Assembly: GCA_964503315.1 (NCBI GenBank) | Contig: CAZCZL010000007.1 | Coordinates: 124,001-188,000, forward strand | Reading direction: 5' to 3' | DNA from: FEB-12 sp964503315 | Lineage (GTDB): Bacteria > Zixibacteria > MSB-5A5 > GN15 > FEB-12 | Length of the DNA stretch: 64,000 nucleotides | Shown: piece by piece, positions 18,347-27,407 of the stretch | How positions within the stretch are numbered: the stretch's first letter is position 1 | Layout of the letters: the number at the start of each line of letters is the position of its first letter | Translations under genes and position numbers: made by a program | Notes under the pieces: generated by a model | Database searches by the model: none | What the model saw: the letters and a program-made list of their open reading frames with translations, nothing else | Told to the model about the DNA's origin: nothing

Positions 18347-19745
18347 CCGGTTTCAGAGTGATAAAGTAATGTTCGGTCGATTCAAGAAATTGCACTTCGT
18401 CGGGATCGGCGGCGCGGGGATGTCCGGGATCGCGGAGATATTGGTCAACCTGGGGTACCAGGTGTCCGGCTCAGACAGCACACCGAGCGAAATGACCGAG
18501 TACCTGGCAAAGATCGGGATAAAGATCCAGCACGCGCATGTGGCGGAGAATGTCGAGGGGATCGACGTGGTGGTGATATCATCGGCGATCAACCCGAGTA
18601 ATCCGGAAGTGGTCGAGGCGCGACATCGGGGGATCCCGGTGATCAAGCGCGCGGAGATGTTGGGCGAGTTGATGCGGCTGAAGTTCTCAATCGGCGTGGC
18701 AGGGACGCATGGGAAGACCACGACAACCTCGATGATAGGGCGGATCCTGCAACACGCGAACCTGATGCCGACGCTGATTGTCGGCGGCGTGGTGGCGGAG
18801 TTGGGAACAGGCGCGGCGTTGGGGACGGGAGATTATCTCGTCGCCGAGGCAGATGAATATGACAAGTCGTTCCTGGCGATGTTTCCATCGATGGCGGTGG
18901 TGCTGAATGTCGAGCCGGATCATCTGGAATGCTACAACGGGATGGAAGATCTGTTGGGGTCATTCCTGACCTATATCAATCGCGTGCCGTTTTATGGGTC
19001 TGCAATAATCTCGGCGGATGACCCGAATATCGCGTCGTTCCGCGAGAAGATCAGCCGCCCATACGCGACTTTCGGGTTCAGTAATGACGCGGATTATCGC
19101 GCGGTCGATATCCGACTGGAACCGCACCGGACCATGTTCTCGGTCTATCACAAGACAGATTTGCTGGGAGATATCATCCTGCGCGTGCCGGGGAAACACA
19201 ATGTAGCGAACTCGCTGGCGGCGATCGCGGCCTGCCGCGAATTGGATGTGCCATTCGCGCCGATAGCGGACGCGCTGAGAGAGTTCCGCGGAGTAGGACG
19301 TCGGTTCGAGCAGATAGCCGAGGTGAATCGTATTCTGGTGATAGATGATTACGCGCATCACCCGACGGAGATAAAGGCGACGTTGAGTGCGGCCAAAGAT
19401 GTCTATCCGGACCGCCGGATAGTAGCGGTCTTCCAGCCGCATCTGTTCAGCCGGACACAGCAGTTCGCGAAGGAGTTCGCGCAGGCGCTGTCGATAGCGG
19501 ATCAGGTGATCCTGACGGATATCTATCCAGCGCGCGAAGTGCCGGTGCCGGGGGTGACCTCGGAGTTGATCAAGCGCGAGGCGGAGAAAAGCGGCGCGAA
19601 GCAGTTCCAGTATGTCGGCGTAAAGGAGAACGCGCTGGAGGCGATCGGAAAGATGGCGCAGCAGGGAGATGTGATCATCACGATCGGCGCGGGTTCGATC
19701 ACTTACATCAAACATCTGATCGTGGAGAAGATCAAGGCTCTCTAA
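18312..19745 (+). CDS. murC: UDP-MurNAc:L-alanine ligase
   Basis: 477 residues from ATG 18312, which has GGGAG 6 nt upstream; ATG 18369 directly before FGRFKKLHFVGIGGAGMSG is the alternative. The N-terminal dinucleotide-like loop HFVGIGGAGMSG, P-loop GVAGTHGKTTTTSMIGRIL near 128-146, EADEYDKSFL near 188-197, NVEPDHLECY near 208-217 and DDYAHHPTEIKATL near 349-362 identify MurC. It adds L-Ala to UDP-MurNAc, the first peptide-stem step. MurB, which often follows MurC, is missing here; ftsQ follows after 26 nt. Confidence 0.95.
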   Translation: MTTEMTVTKAVNRFQSDKVMFGRFKKLHFVGIGGAGMSGIAEILVNLGYQVSGSDSTPSEMTEYLAKIGIKIQHAHVAENVEGIDVVVISSAINPSNPEVVEARHRGIPVIKRAEMLGELMRLKFSIGVAGTHGKTTTTSMIGRILQHANLMPTLIVGGVVAELGTGAALGTGDYLVAEADEYDKSFLAMFPSMAVVLNVEPDHLECYNGMEDLLGSFLTYINRVPFYGSAIISADDPNIASFREKISRPYATFGFSNDADYRAVDIRLEPHRTMFSVYHKTDLLGDIILRVPGKHNVANSLAAIAACRELDVPFAPIADALREFRGVGRRFEQIAEVNRILVIDDYAHHPTEIKATLSAAKDVYPDRRIVAVFQPHLFSRTQQFAKEFAQALSIADQVILTDIYPAREVPVPGVTSELIKREAEKSGAKQFQYVGVKENALEAIGKMAQQGDVIITIGAGSITYIKHLIVEKIKAL

Positions 19746-19771
19746 GAGAGTCGTGAGCAGGGAAGCTCGTC

Positions 19772-20821
19772 ATGTTCAGCAAAGAAGTTCGTGTACTGTT
19801 GGGAATGATCATTCTGTGCGGCGCAACCGCAGTGGCGTTGGTACAGTACACGGATATCTGTCGGCTGAACGCGGTGACGATCAACGGCGAGAAAGTGCGG
19901 AAGGTGGAGGATCTTGGACTGAAGGCGACGAAGCCGATCCTCTTCCAGCCGGTCGACAGCCTGGCGGACGCGCTGATGACGCGCCGTGGAATTACCAGGG
20001 TTGATATCGATTACAAGCTGCCGAATTCTCTCCGCATTACCACCAATGAACTTGAGCCGGTCTGCTATCTGCTGGATATCAAAACTGGGGTCATGTACGG
20101 GCTGGAAGAATCCGGCCGTGTGGTGCCGTGCGAACTGCAGGGGATAGACTGGAACGCGCCACTGTTCACAGGAGTAACGGTCAAACGGCTGCATGAGTTC
20201 CCGCCGGACGGGCGAGTGATGCAGATACTGAATCAGATGCGTCGACTGAAAGAGACCGAGCCAAGACTCTACGCGGATATCGAAGAGATCGATCTGAGCC
20301 GGACCGAGTATGTCACGCTGGTGCTGGCGAACAAGGCATATCGGTTGAAGATGCGGTCGGAAGAGTTCCTGGACAGATATATCGCGTTCGACCAGTTCAT
20401 GATGACATTCCGCCCGGAGACGGACAGCGTGACCTCGTTCGACCTGACCTACACCGACCTGATAATCCGTCAGGGGTATACTCCGCCGAAAGAGAAGCCG
20501 GTGATAGATACATCGGAAGTGAACGACAAGGCGGCGATCTTTGACGATGCGGACATGCTGCAGGCATCGATAGCAAACGAACTGGCCGCGAAGAAGGCCG
20601 CACCGGCGCCCGCCGCGGTGAAAAAGCCTGCGGTGAAAAGCGGCACGACGAATTCGGCGACGAAGAAGACGACTTCGAAAAAGAGCAACTCAATTTCGAG
20701 CAAAAAGAAGACGAGCAGCGGAACGAAGTCAAAATCGTCCGGCGTGAAAAACGGCAAGTCGACGCCATCGAAGAAAAGCACGAGCGGAAAAGCTCCAGCG
20801 AAAGGCGCCACCCGTGGCTGA
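19772..20821 (+). CDS. ftsQ: FtsQ-like division protein with lysine/serine-rich tail
   Basis: 349 residues: short cytoplasmic N terminus, one membrane helix (about 9-27), a POTRA-like segment (RLNAVTINGEKVRKVEDLGL to YKLPNSLRITTNELEPVCYL) and an FtsQ beta domain up to about residue 240. From about 268 to the end runs a low-complexity tail of K, S, T, A, P and G (motifs such as KKTTSKKSNSISSKKKTSSG), resembling histone-H1 or AlgP-type tails. FtsQ bridges early and late divisome proteins in the periplasm. The position between murC and ftsA plus the topology support the call; the sequence itself is weakly conserved. The tail is predicted to be periplasmic and strongly cationic. It overlaps ftsA by 8 nt. 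Confidence 0.82.
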   Translation: MFSKEVRVLLGMIILCGATAVALVQYTDICRLNAVTINGEKVRKVEDLGLKATKPILFQPVDSLADALMTRRGITRVDIDYKLPNSLRITTNELEPVCYLLDIKTGVMYGLEESGRVVPCELQGIDWNAPLFTGVTVKRLHEFPPDGRVMQILNQMRRLKETEPRLYADIEEIDLSRTEYVTLVLANKAYRLKMRSEEFLDRYIAFDQFMMTFRPETDSVTSFDLTYTDLIIRQGYTPPKEKPVIDTSEVNDKAAIFDDADMLQASIANELAAKKAAPAPAAVKKPAVKSGTTNSATKKTTSKKSNSISSKKKTSSGTKSKSSGVKNGKSTPSKKSTSGKAPAKGATRG

Positions 20822-22037
20822 TGAAAAGATCATAGCGGCGCTGGATATCGGAACGACCAAGGTGGTCGCGCTCGTGGGTGAGCGGGATGAGCATGGCGGG
20901 ATCTATGTGATCGGACATGGTATCTCACCGGCGGAGGGATTGCGCCGCGGTGTGGTGGTCGACATGGACAAGACGGTGCGCTCGATCCAGAAGGCGGTCG
21001 AGGACGCGCAGATGGTCTCCGGCACAGTGATAGACAGAGTGACGGTTGGCATCGCCGGAGAGCATGTCCGCTCGATCAACAGCCATGGTGTGGTGGGAGT
21101 GAGCCGCTCGGATAAAGAAGTGACGCCGATGGATGTGCAGAAGGCGATCGAGGCGGCGCGCACAGTGGCGATACCGGTCGACCGTGAGATCATCCATGTG
21201 ATCCCGCAGGATTTTTCGGTGGATGACCAGACCGGGGTGAAGGATCCGACCGGGATGTCGGGCGTGCGACTGGAAGTAGAAGCGCACATCGTGACGGCCT
21301 CGGTGACGACTGCGCGGAATATCTACCGCGCGCTGGAACGCTGCCGACTGGGAATAGACCATATCGTGCTGGAGTCGCTGGGGCTGGCGACGATCCATCT
21401 GACGCAACGTGAGATGACGACCGGCGCGGTGGTGATTGATATCGGCGGTGATATCACCAATATGGCACTGTTCTATGACGGCGCGATTCGGTCGACCGCG
21501 GCGATACCATTGGGATCACGGAATGTGACGAACGATATCGCGATAGGACTTCGGACAACACTCGACCAGGCGGAAGAGCTGAAGCTGGGATACGGCGCGG
21601 CGCTGGCCTCGATGGTCGACCCGGAAGAGATGGTGGTGGTGACGGGGATCGCGGGGAAGGGGAGCCGGGAGATATCGCGCAACGTGCTGGCCTCGATCAT
21701 CGAGCCGCGGATGGAAGAGATACTTTCGCTGGTCGCGCGCGAGTTGAAGAAGATCGGACGGAGTGACAATATCGCGGCGGGAATGGTGTTGACCGGTGGC
21801 GGCGCGATGTTGCCGGGGACGGTTGAGTTGGCGGAGCAGTTGTTCGATGTGCCGGTGCGGCTCGGCCAGGTCAAAGGATTTACGCATATACCGGATGAAC
21901 TGAATACGGTCCGATTCGCAACCGCGCACGGACTGTTGTTATACGGATTCGCCAACGAGGCGAACGCAGCTATCTCGGGAAGCGCCGTCAAAGGGTGGTG
22001 GAAGCGGATCGAGAGCTGGATCACGAAACAATTTTAG
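20814..22037 (+). CDS. ftsA: Actin-like cell division protein FtsA
   Basis: 407 residues from GTG 20814 (no earlier ATG fits; overlaps the end of ftsQ). Actin-fold motifs: IAALDIGTTKVVALVGE near 6-22 (phosphate 1), GIAGEHVRSINSHGVV near 79-94, VIDIGGDITNMALFYDGA near 206-223 (phosphate 2), GLRTTLDQAEELKLGYG near 246-262 and GMVLTGGGAMLPG near 324-336 (adenosine). The C terminus GWWKRIESWITKQF is the amphipathic membrane-targeting helix. It anchors FtsZ polymers at the inner membrane and recruits later divisome proteins. ftsZ follows 38 nt downstream. Confidence 0.96.
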   Translation: MADEKIIAALDIGTTKVVALVGERDEHGGIYVIGHGISPAEGLRRGVVVDMDKTVRSIQKAVEDAQMVSGTVIDRVTVGIAGEHVRSINSHGVVGVSRSDKEVTPMDVQKAIEAARTVAIPVDREIIHVIPQDFSVDDQTGVKDPTGMSGVRLEVEAHIVTASVTTARNIYRALERCRLGIDHIVLESLGLATIHLTQREMTTGAVVIDIGGDITNMALFYDGAIRSTAAIPLGSRNVTNDIAIGLRTTLDQAEELKLGYGAALASMVDPEEMVVVTGIAGKGSREISRNVLASIIEPRMEEILSLVARELKKIGRSDNIAAGMVLTGGGAMLPGTVELAEQLFDVPVRLGQVKGFTHIPDELNTVRFATAHGLLLYGFANEANAAISGSAVKGWWKRIESWITKQF

Positions 22038-22075
22038 GAAACAGGAATCAGGTTAGAGGTAGAGAGGAACCAAGC

Positions 22076-23488
22076 ATGTTGGAGAACAAGCATCAATTCA
22101 ACCTGGCGGCTGATTATGTCGGCTACGCCAACATCAAGGTAGTGGGTGTGGGCGGAGGGGGCGGCAACGCGATCAACCGGATGATCCAGAACAATCTGCG
22201 GGGCGTGGAATTCATCGCCATCAATACCGACGCGCAGGTGCTGGATCAGTCGTTGTCGGAAAAGAAAATTCAGATCGGGCGGGAGATCACGAATGGTCTC
22301 GGCGCCGGGGCGAATCCGGATGTGGGCCGCAAGGCGGTGGATGAATCGCGCGCCGAGGTGATGCGCGAGATCGGCACGCCGAATCTGGTCTTTATCACGG
22401 CCGGGATGGGTGGCGGCACCGGGACAGGGGCCGCGCCGGCAGTGGCTGAGTTGGCCAAATTGTCGGGAGCGTTGACGGTGGCGATCGTGACGACGCCGTT
22501 CAAGTTCGAAGGGAAGCCGCGCATGACCCGCGCCGAGTCCGGGCTGGCGGAATTGAAAAGCAAAGTTGATACGCTCATCACGATCCCGAATGAGCGGTTG
22601 TTGTCGATAGTCGACAAGAAGACGACGCTGGCGGACGCGTTCGCGACAGCGGACGAGGTATTGCACCAGGCGACGAAGGGTATCTCCGACCTGATCACGA
22701 TCCCTGGATTGATCAACTGCGATTTCGCCGATGTGCGCACGGTGATGCGCGAAATGGGTGACGCACTGATGGGGACCGGTTCGGGGAAGGGAGAGGACAA
22801 AGCGAGTGAAGCGGCGCGCGAGGCGATCTCATCGCCGTTGTTGGGTGATGTGTCGATCCGCGGCGCGCGCGGTGTGCTGATCAATGTCACCGGTGGCGAA
22901 GATATGACGCTGTTTGATGTCAATACGGCGACGTCGCTGATCTACGAAGAGGCGGGCGACGACGCGAATATCATTTTCGGCGCTGTGATCGACCCGACGA
23001 TGAATGATGAAATGCGCGTGACGGTGATCGCGACCGGTCTCGGCGATGAAATGCCGAAAGCGAAGCAGCCGGTGGTGGAAGAAAAGAAGGCGGAACCGGT
23101 TCGTCCGGTGGCGCAGCCAATGCCGGCGCAGGAGATGACATTGTTCACGCAGGGAACGATGAATCCGCCATCCGAGCCGACCGCTCCCGCAGTGCCGCAG
23201 ATGCCTCCGGCACAGCCGGCGTATGACGCGCCGAATTACTACGCGCCGATGGACGGTGAAGGCGTGACGGGTCCGGTTGAGGAAGTGGAAGAAGAGATGG
23301 CGGTGGCGCCATCGGTGCCGGAATACAAGCCGGAGACGACCTTCGGTCGCGGTAACGGCAATGGAAACGGTAACGGAAATGGGAATGGAAATGGACACGG
23401 CAACGCGAGCAAACATCGCGTGCCGGATTTTTCAGAGATAGATCGCACTATCCCGGCGTATCTGCGCAGACTGAGAGGCGAGCGCTAG
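22076..23488 (+). CDS. ftsZ: Cell division GTPase FtsZ
   Basis: 470 residues from ATG 22076, preceded by GAGG at about 22063. GTPase domain: KVVGVGGGGGNAINRMI near 22-38, tubulin signature GGGTGTGAAPAVAELAK near 116-132, TPFKFEGKPRMTRAESG near 142-158 and the T7 loop NCDFADVRTVM near 216-226 with catalytic acidic residues. A long acidic/proline linker (about 323-440) contains a Gly-Asn repeat run (GNGNGNG pattern, about 425-443). It ends with the conserved C-terminal peptide DFSEIDRTIPAYLRRL that binds FtsA. Assembles the Z ring. Last gene of the dcw operon, followed by a hairpin terminator. Confidence 0.97.
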   Translation: MLENKHQFNLAADYVGYANIKVVGVGGGGGNAINRMIQNNLRGVEFIAINTDAQVLDQSLSEKKIQIGREITNGLGAGANPDVGRKAVDESRAEVMREIGTPNLVFITAGMGGGTGTGAAPAVAELAKLSGALTVAIVTTPFKFEGKPRMTRAESGLAELKSKVDTLITIPNERLLSIVDKKTTLADAFATADEVLHQATKGISDLITIPGLINCDFADVRTVMREMGDALMGTGSGKGEDKASEAAREAISSPLLGDVSIRGARGVLINVTGGEDMTLFDVNTATSLIYEEAGDDANIIFGAVIDPTMNDEMRVTVIATGLGDEMPKAKQPVVEEKKAEPVRPVAQPMPAQEMTLFTQGTMNPPSEPTAPAVPQMPPAQPAYDAPNYYAPMDGEGVTGPVEEVEEEMAVAPSVPEYKPETTFGRGNGNGNGNGNGNGNGHGNASKHRVPDFSEIDRTIPAYLRRLRGER

Positions 23489-23572
23489 ACGCGAGATAGT
23501 TCGACATACAAACGTTGATCCACCCTGATCAACTCGTAGCGCAACTGCTACTGTATTTTGGTTCCTCCACAA

Positions 23573-23611
23573 GCCGTCGGTTCAACTACCCTACCGGCGG
23601 CTTTAATATTT
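23573..23611 (+). terminator. Probable terminator of the dcw operon
   Basis: GCCGTCGGT (23573-23581) pairs with ACCGGCGGC (23593-23601) with one wobble, 11-nt loop, followed by TTTAATATTTG. It lies 85 nt after the ftsZ stop. Confidence 0.6.
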
Positions 23612-23737
23612 GTGGGCGGTCGCGGCTACGTATAGGGAGGAGTCTATACAATCTTTTGGGTTTTTCAACGGGATTTTTTACCCAGTGGGTCAACTGGTTG
23701 GTGGTAAGGGGGTTACGATTGTGGTCGGGTGGGCACT

Positions 23738-23873
23738 GGGGTTGCGCGGTATGGGGTATCATCCGGGCTAACAGCCGGATGAACAGCTCTTAGTGAGCTG
23801 GGTGACAACTCCTCCCCTTCTGCTATAGGATAGTGTATTAAGGCCGCCGGGTCGCTCCCCCCGGCGGTTTTTT
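23738..23873 (+). ncRNA. Candidate structured RNA with intrinsic terminator
   Basis: No gene is visible from 23489 to 24248. Within it, GGGGTTG (23738-23744) can pair with CAACTCC (23806-23812) around two perfect hairpins, CATCCGG/CCGGATG (23760-23781) and CAGCTC/GAGCTG (23784-23800), giving a three-way-junction fold. About 30 nt further lies a strong intrinsic terminator. It does not match tmRNA, RNase P or SRP RNA features I know. It could be an sRNA or a leader-like element. The strand is assigned from the terminator orientation. Confidence 0.35.
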
Positions 23874-23876
23874 CTG
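23844..23876 (+). terminator. Intrinsic terminator
   Basis: CCGCCGGG (23844-23851) and CCCGGCGG (23860-23867) form an 8-bp GC stem with an 8-nt loop, followed by TTTTTTCTG. No coding gene ends just before it; ftsZ ends 356 nt upstream. Confidence 0.8.
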
Positions 23877-23910
23877 TATTGGTGGAGATTGGAGTTTGTG
23901 AAGAGAAGGA

Positions 23911-23998
23911 GCGTCGGGTCACATTTCGAAGCGGTGCGCGACTATCGCAGGAAAGATGATAGTGTGGTGGCAGTCGGCTTCGAAGCAAGACCCGACGC
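23911..23998. repeat. Palindromic intergenic repeat R1, copy a
   Basis: About 88 bp bounded by GCGTCGGGTC and GACCCGACGC, with inner inverted motifs TTCGAAGC and GCTTCGAA. Five similar elements occur in the window (also 24027, 36942, 39512, 59964). No coding capacity. MITE-like by architecture. Confidence 0.8.
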
Positions 23999-24026
23999 AA
24001 CGTTCTATCATACAGCCACGAGAAGA

Positions 24027-24112
24027 CGTTCTCTCACACTTCGAAACGCGGCGCGGATAGCGCTGTAACGAAGATTGAGCAGTGGCAGTCGGCTTCGAAG
24101 CAAGACCCGACG
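24027..24112. repeat. Palindromic intergenic repeat R1, copy b
   Basis: The right half (GGCAGTCGGCTTCGAAGC then AAGACCCGACG) is identical to copy a; the left end is degenerate (CTCTCACACTTCGAA instead of CGGGTCACACTTCGAA). It lies 28 bp after copy a in the same orientation. Confidence 0.75.
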
Positions 24113-24158
24113 GAACGACAGGACTGGCCGGCGGGAGCTTGCCTGACGGCGGGGGGAT

Positions 24159-24188
24159 TGACAATTTGGACTAATTTAGTATATTATC
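24159..24188 (+). promoter_or_regulatory. Sigma-70-type promoter of the S8 protease gene
   Basis: TTGACA at 24159-24164 is followed by TATATT (24181-24186, 16-bp spacer) or TATTAT (24183-24188, 18-bp spacer). It sits about 60 nt upstream of the start codon at 24249. Confidence 0.75.
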
Positions 24189-24248
24189 CACTCAACTCGC
24201 ACTTTCTATCCCCAGACGCACAGTACCAATAAATAGAGGCTGACCATC

Positions 24249-27200
24249 ATGGAGTCATTACGTTCAGGCATTGGTGTAGTTCTCATTCTGCTGGTCATCG
24301 GGCTGGCATGTTCCTCAGATGACAATCCAATAGCACCTAAGCCGCCGGATAATCCGGTGGTGCTGGATACCGGTGGATTAGCGCAGATACAGGGGAACGC
24401 GACGGATACGGCGGCCAAGGTTCTGGAGGTAGTTGAGGCACATCCAGCTCCGGCAGACAAGATTGACAGTGATGGTTTCATGAGGACCAGACTGAACGGG
24501 ATCCTCAATCCGACGGCGAGTGTCGAGACGGTGAATAACGCCCTCACGGTGGCATCGGCGGTCATCACTTTCTATGACACGGCAACTTTCTCTGTATCAC
24601 TGCGCATCCCCGAACAGGCGACTCGAGAAGAGGCAGACAGTATTGGCGCTGATTTAGTAGGGACAGGGGCGTTCATGTTTCTGTTTGCCGGACAGGCGGC
24701 CCAGGTTTCGGGACAAGGATCGGTTTCCATCATACCGCAAAGGCCGTTGTGGACGATTCGACATCTGAGGAAAATGCGCATGCCGGCGGCGTGGCATGTG
24801 CAAGCACTAGCAGCGAGGAACGCACAGCAGGTTAAGATACTAGTGCCGGATGCGTACGGTTCATCCACTCCGATTTCTGAGATCCCGTCCCAGAGTTTTA
24901 TCGCAGGAAACGGGGTGATCTCTGTTGCGGCCACAGGTCCAAATGGGTTCGTGAGCGGGAACCATGGTTTCCATGTCGCCGGAACGATCGCGGCCTCGTT
25001 CGACAACAGCGGTTCCACTGGGGTCCATCCTGGGGCTTCGCAGGATATATCGGTGCTATCTCTCCATATTGGGGGCCTGGGATGGAATGAGATCATGTCG
25101 GAGATTGCGCAATCGCTCCCGACCGAGCCCTGTCTTGTGTCGACGTCACTGGCGTACAACCAATTGATGAGCCAGCGCAGCAAGGTTGAGCGAGCGCTCG
25201 ATGCAATCACCTGGCGCGGTCTGGTCGCAAGCCGTCAATCCAACTTTCTCATGTTCGCCGCCGCAGGTAACAACGGATCGGCGCTGGATGACTCGAGACT
25301 ATCACAATATAGTCTGCCCTGGAATCTTGCGGCGGCATACGCATCTCCCGGCCAAATGGTGCCGGAAGTGATCGCAGTGGACATTCGTAAGGCCCTCGAC
25401 GATTATTTCCAGATCATTACTACTGCGCTCCCCTCCGCCGCCACCGTCCTGAACAATGTAGTCGTCGTCGGTAGTTCCGATACGTTGGGGAATTTATCGG
25501 GATTCTCCAGTGCGCCATCGGCTGTGCGCGCAGTGGGTGAAGATGTCTGTGCGCCCTGTTTGATGGATGACCCGGGCTTGGATACGATGATGTGCCGCTT
25601 GATCGGGGGCGTTACGCGGGCGCTCTACGACGGGACATCGATGGCGACACCCCAAGTCACGGGTCTCGCGGCGTACTTGTGGAATATCAAGCCGTTGCTC
25701 TCTTTGCAGGAACTCAAGACTATCATTATCAACGCCTACAATCCTTTTGACCCAGTGATGCCGGGTGTGATCGACGCGTATCGCGCGGTACTCTCGCTTG
25801 ATGCGGACGAATCCAACGCGCCGGTACGTCTTGCGCTGTTTGATGTCGCGGGGGCATCGGGTATGGCCGGCTCCGACAACACGTTTGACGAAAAGGATCT
25901 TGCGCTTTGGTTCGCCGAATTCAAGAATCATGAGAATAACCGGATCGGAGGCGCAGACCCATATGACTATTCCCGTTACGATCTCAATGGCAATGGGATC
26001 TCGGCGATCGAAGCCGCGTACGTTGACGATCTGCCGCAGTTATTCGATCTGGATGTCAATTCGCCGCCAGTGTTCTCGACAGAAAAAAGCCGGATGATAG
26101 AGGGGCAGGAGGTGAAGTACAACGAGCTGTCGGCCACGGATCTCGATATCTTATGTTACAACGCGTATTCTCCACTGTACACGGGAAGCGTTTCCGAGCG
26201 GACTGAGTTGTGTCTGCCGTGCCTGGGGACATTTGAACTGCAACTGAATATTGCGAGTGTGCTGAACGTCTCGCAGCCGGAGGCGCTGACAGTCAAGTTA
26301 ATCCGGCATTCACCTGCCGGTGTGGTGACGGACGCACAGGGTGTCGATATCAATATCCTCGTGCAAAACGGGTCTGCCTCTCCGGACCAAGGGGTAACCG
26401 GCGCTGATGGAGTGTTGATGACCGAGATCACCGCGGATGGAACAGCGGCGCGAGTCGGTATACATGTCGAGGCACTGAAGAATGGTGTTCTGCTGGACTC
26501 AATGACGATAGCGCCTAGCGTGGTATCGGATGCCGCGGTGAGAATACTTGAGCACACCATGGAGTACTATTACAGGCATTACGTGGTAATTTGGAGATCT
26601 GAATCACCGCCGATCGTTTATGAGTGGTGTGACTCGCTTTCACGAGCAGATACGGTCATGTTGCCGCTACTGGGTCCAAGCAGTGGGAGTTTCACTGGAC
26701 TGTCCGGTCCATGTGAATCCGATGAGGGAGCAGTTAGCCACGTGGCCCTTGACTCAAGGCACCAAATGAGCAATTCAGGCATAGAGTACAGTTTTGGTGT
26801 GACGGCAAATCATCTCGTACAGGCAAATGACGTCTCGGATGACCAGTCCGGAGTAGTGAGCGTATGGAGGAAGGTGACCGCGGTCATCGAAGTGAGTGGG
26901 GGCTCGATGCATCTTGATATGCAAGGTGCAATAAACGTCAGGGACTTCTACCCGGTATATGACCCGCTATTGGGGACCTCCCATGCCTACGGGAGGATCG
27001 AGGCAGTTTTGGAAGACGAGGAAGACACTGAAACGCCGCCTCTCTGGGTAGGGGGGGTGATCGCGGCGCAGGCGGTTTCAAGTTCGTTCCAGGAGACAGC
27101 CGAGGTGCCGCCCGGCAAATACCGGCTGAGGATTCTCATAGAGGACGGAGTGCAGATACGAAGTGACAAGAATGTGTTGCCGAAAGTCACTGAAGCCAAG

Positions 27201-27260
27201 AATGATGTTGATTACACAGTTCAATTGATGTTCACGCCAGTTGGTGGGAATGAGTTGTAA
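24249..27260 (+). CDS. Subtilisin-like (S8) serine protease, probable lipoprotein
   Basis: 1003 residues. The N terminus has a hydrophobic stretch ending at Cys21 (VIGLACSSDD), a lipoprotein-like signal with a non-ideal -3 residue. The S8 triad is readable: Asp201 in ILVPDAYG, His239 in HGFHVAGTIAA, Asn341 in AAGNNGS (oxyanion) and Ser464 in DGTSMATPQVTGLAAYLW. Residues about 520-600 contain an EF-hand/dockerin-like segment (FDEKDLALWFAEFKNH then YDLNGNGISAIEA). The remaining about 400 residues look like beta-rich Ig-type domains without a family I recognise. Predicted to act at the cell surface. Single gene with its own promoter, flanked by repeats. Confidence 0.82.
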   Translation: MESLRSGIGVVLILLVIGLACSSDDNPIAPKPPDNPVVLDTGGLAQIQGNATDTAAKVLEVVEAHPAPADKIDSDGFMRTRLNGILNPTASVETVNNALTVASAVITFYDTATFSVSLRIPEQATREEADSIGADLVGTGAFMFLFAGQAAQVSGQGSVSIIPQRPLWTIRHLRKMRMPAAWHVQALAARNAQQVKILVPDAYGSSTPISEIPSQSFIAGNGVISVAATGPNGFVSGNHGFHVAGTIAASFDNSGSTGVHPGASQDISVLSLHIGGLGWNEIMSEIAQSLPTEPCLVSTSLAYNQLMSQRSKVERALDAITWRGLVASRQSNFLMFAAAGNNGSALDDSRLSQYSLPWNLAAAYASPGQMVPEVIAVDIRKALDDYFQIITTALPSAATVLNNVVVVGSSDTLGNLSGFSSAPSAVRAVGEDVCAPCLMDDPGLDTMMCRLIGGVTRALYDGTSMATPQVTGLAAYLWNIKPLLSLQELKTIIINAYNPFDPVMPGVIDAYRAVLSLDADESNAPVRLALFDVAGASGMAGSDNTFDEKDLALWFAEFKNHENNRIGGADPYDYSRYDLNGNGISAIEAAYVDDLPQLFDLDVNSPPVFSTEKSRMIEGQEVKYNELSATDLDILCYNAYSPLYTGSVSERTELCLPCLGTFELQLNIASVLNVSQPEALTVKLIRHSPAGVVTDAQGVDINILVQNGSASPDQGVTGADGVLMTEITADGTAARVGIHVEALKNGVLLDSMTIAPSVVSDAAVRILEHTMEYYYRHYVVIWRSESPPIVYEWCDSLSRADTVMLPLLGPSSGSFTGLSGPCESDEGAVSHVALDSRHQMSNSGIEYSFGVTANHLVQANDVSDDQSGVVSVWRKVTAVIEVSGGSMHLDMQGAINVRDFYPVYDPLLGTSHAYGRIEAVLEDEEDTETPPLWVGGVIAAQAVSSSFQETAEVPPGKYRLRILIEDGVQIRSDKNVLPKVTEAKNDVDYTVQLMFTPVGGNEL

Positions 27261-27268
27261 GTGACTAC

Positions 27269-27288
27269 GGCAGACCGGGAGGTCTGCC
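27269..27288. repeat. Hairpin repeat R2 (copy a, variant)
   Basis: GGCAGACC-GGGA-GGTCTGCC, 8 nt after the S8 protease stop. It is a variant of the R2 hairpin found at least ten more times. It may also act as a transcript end for the protease gene. Downstream to 27400 there is only an IR-like stretch ending CTCGCAATGAC. Confidence 0.65.
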
Positions 27289-27407
27289 GCTCAAATTAGC
27301 AGGAGATTGCAACGGCCCTCGGCAATCGTCACCCTTCGACTACGCTCAGGGCGACGAGTAGCGGGCCTCGCAATGACCATCTATCTATTTTTCCGCCAGT
27401 AGTACGG

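Noticed and set aside
23515..23793. 92-codon frame after ftsZ
   Set aside because: It spans the terminator hairpin and the structured-RNA candidate; composition is not protein-like.
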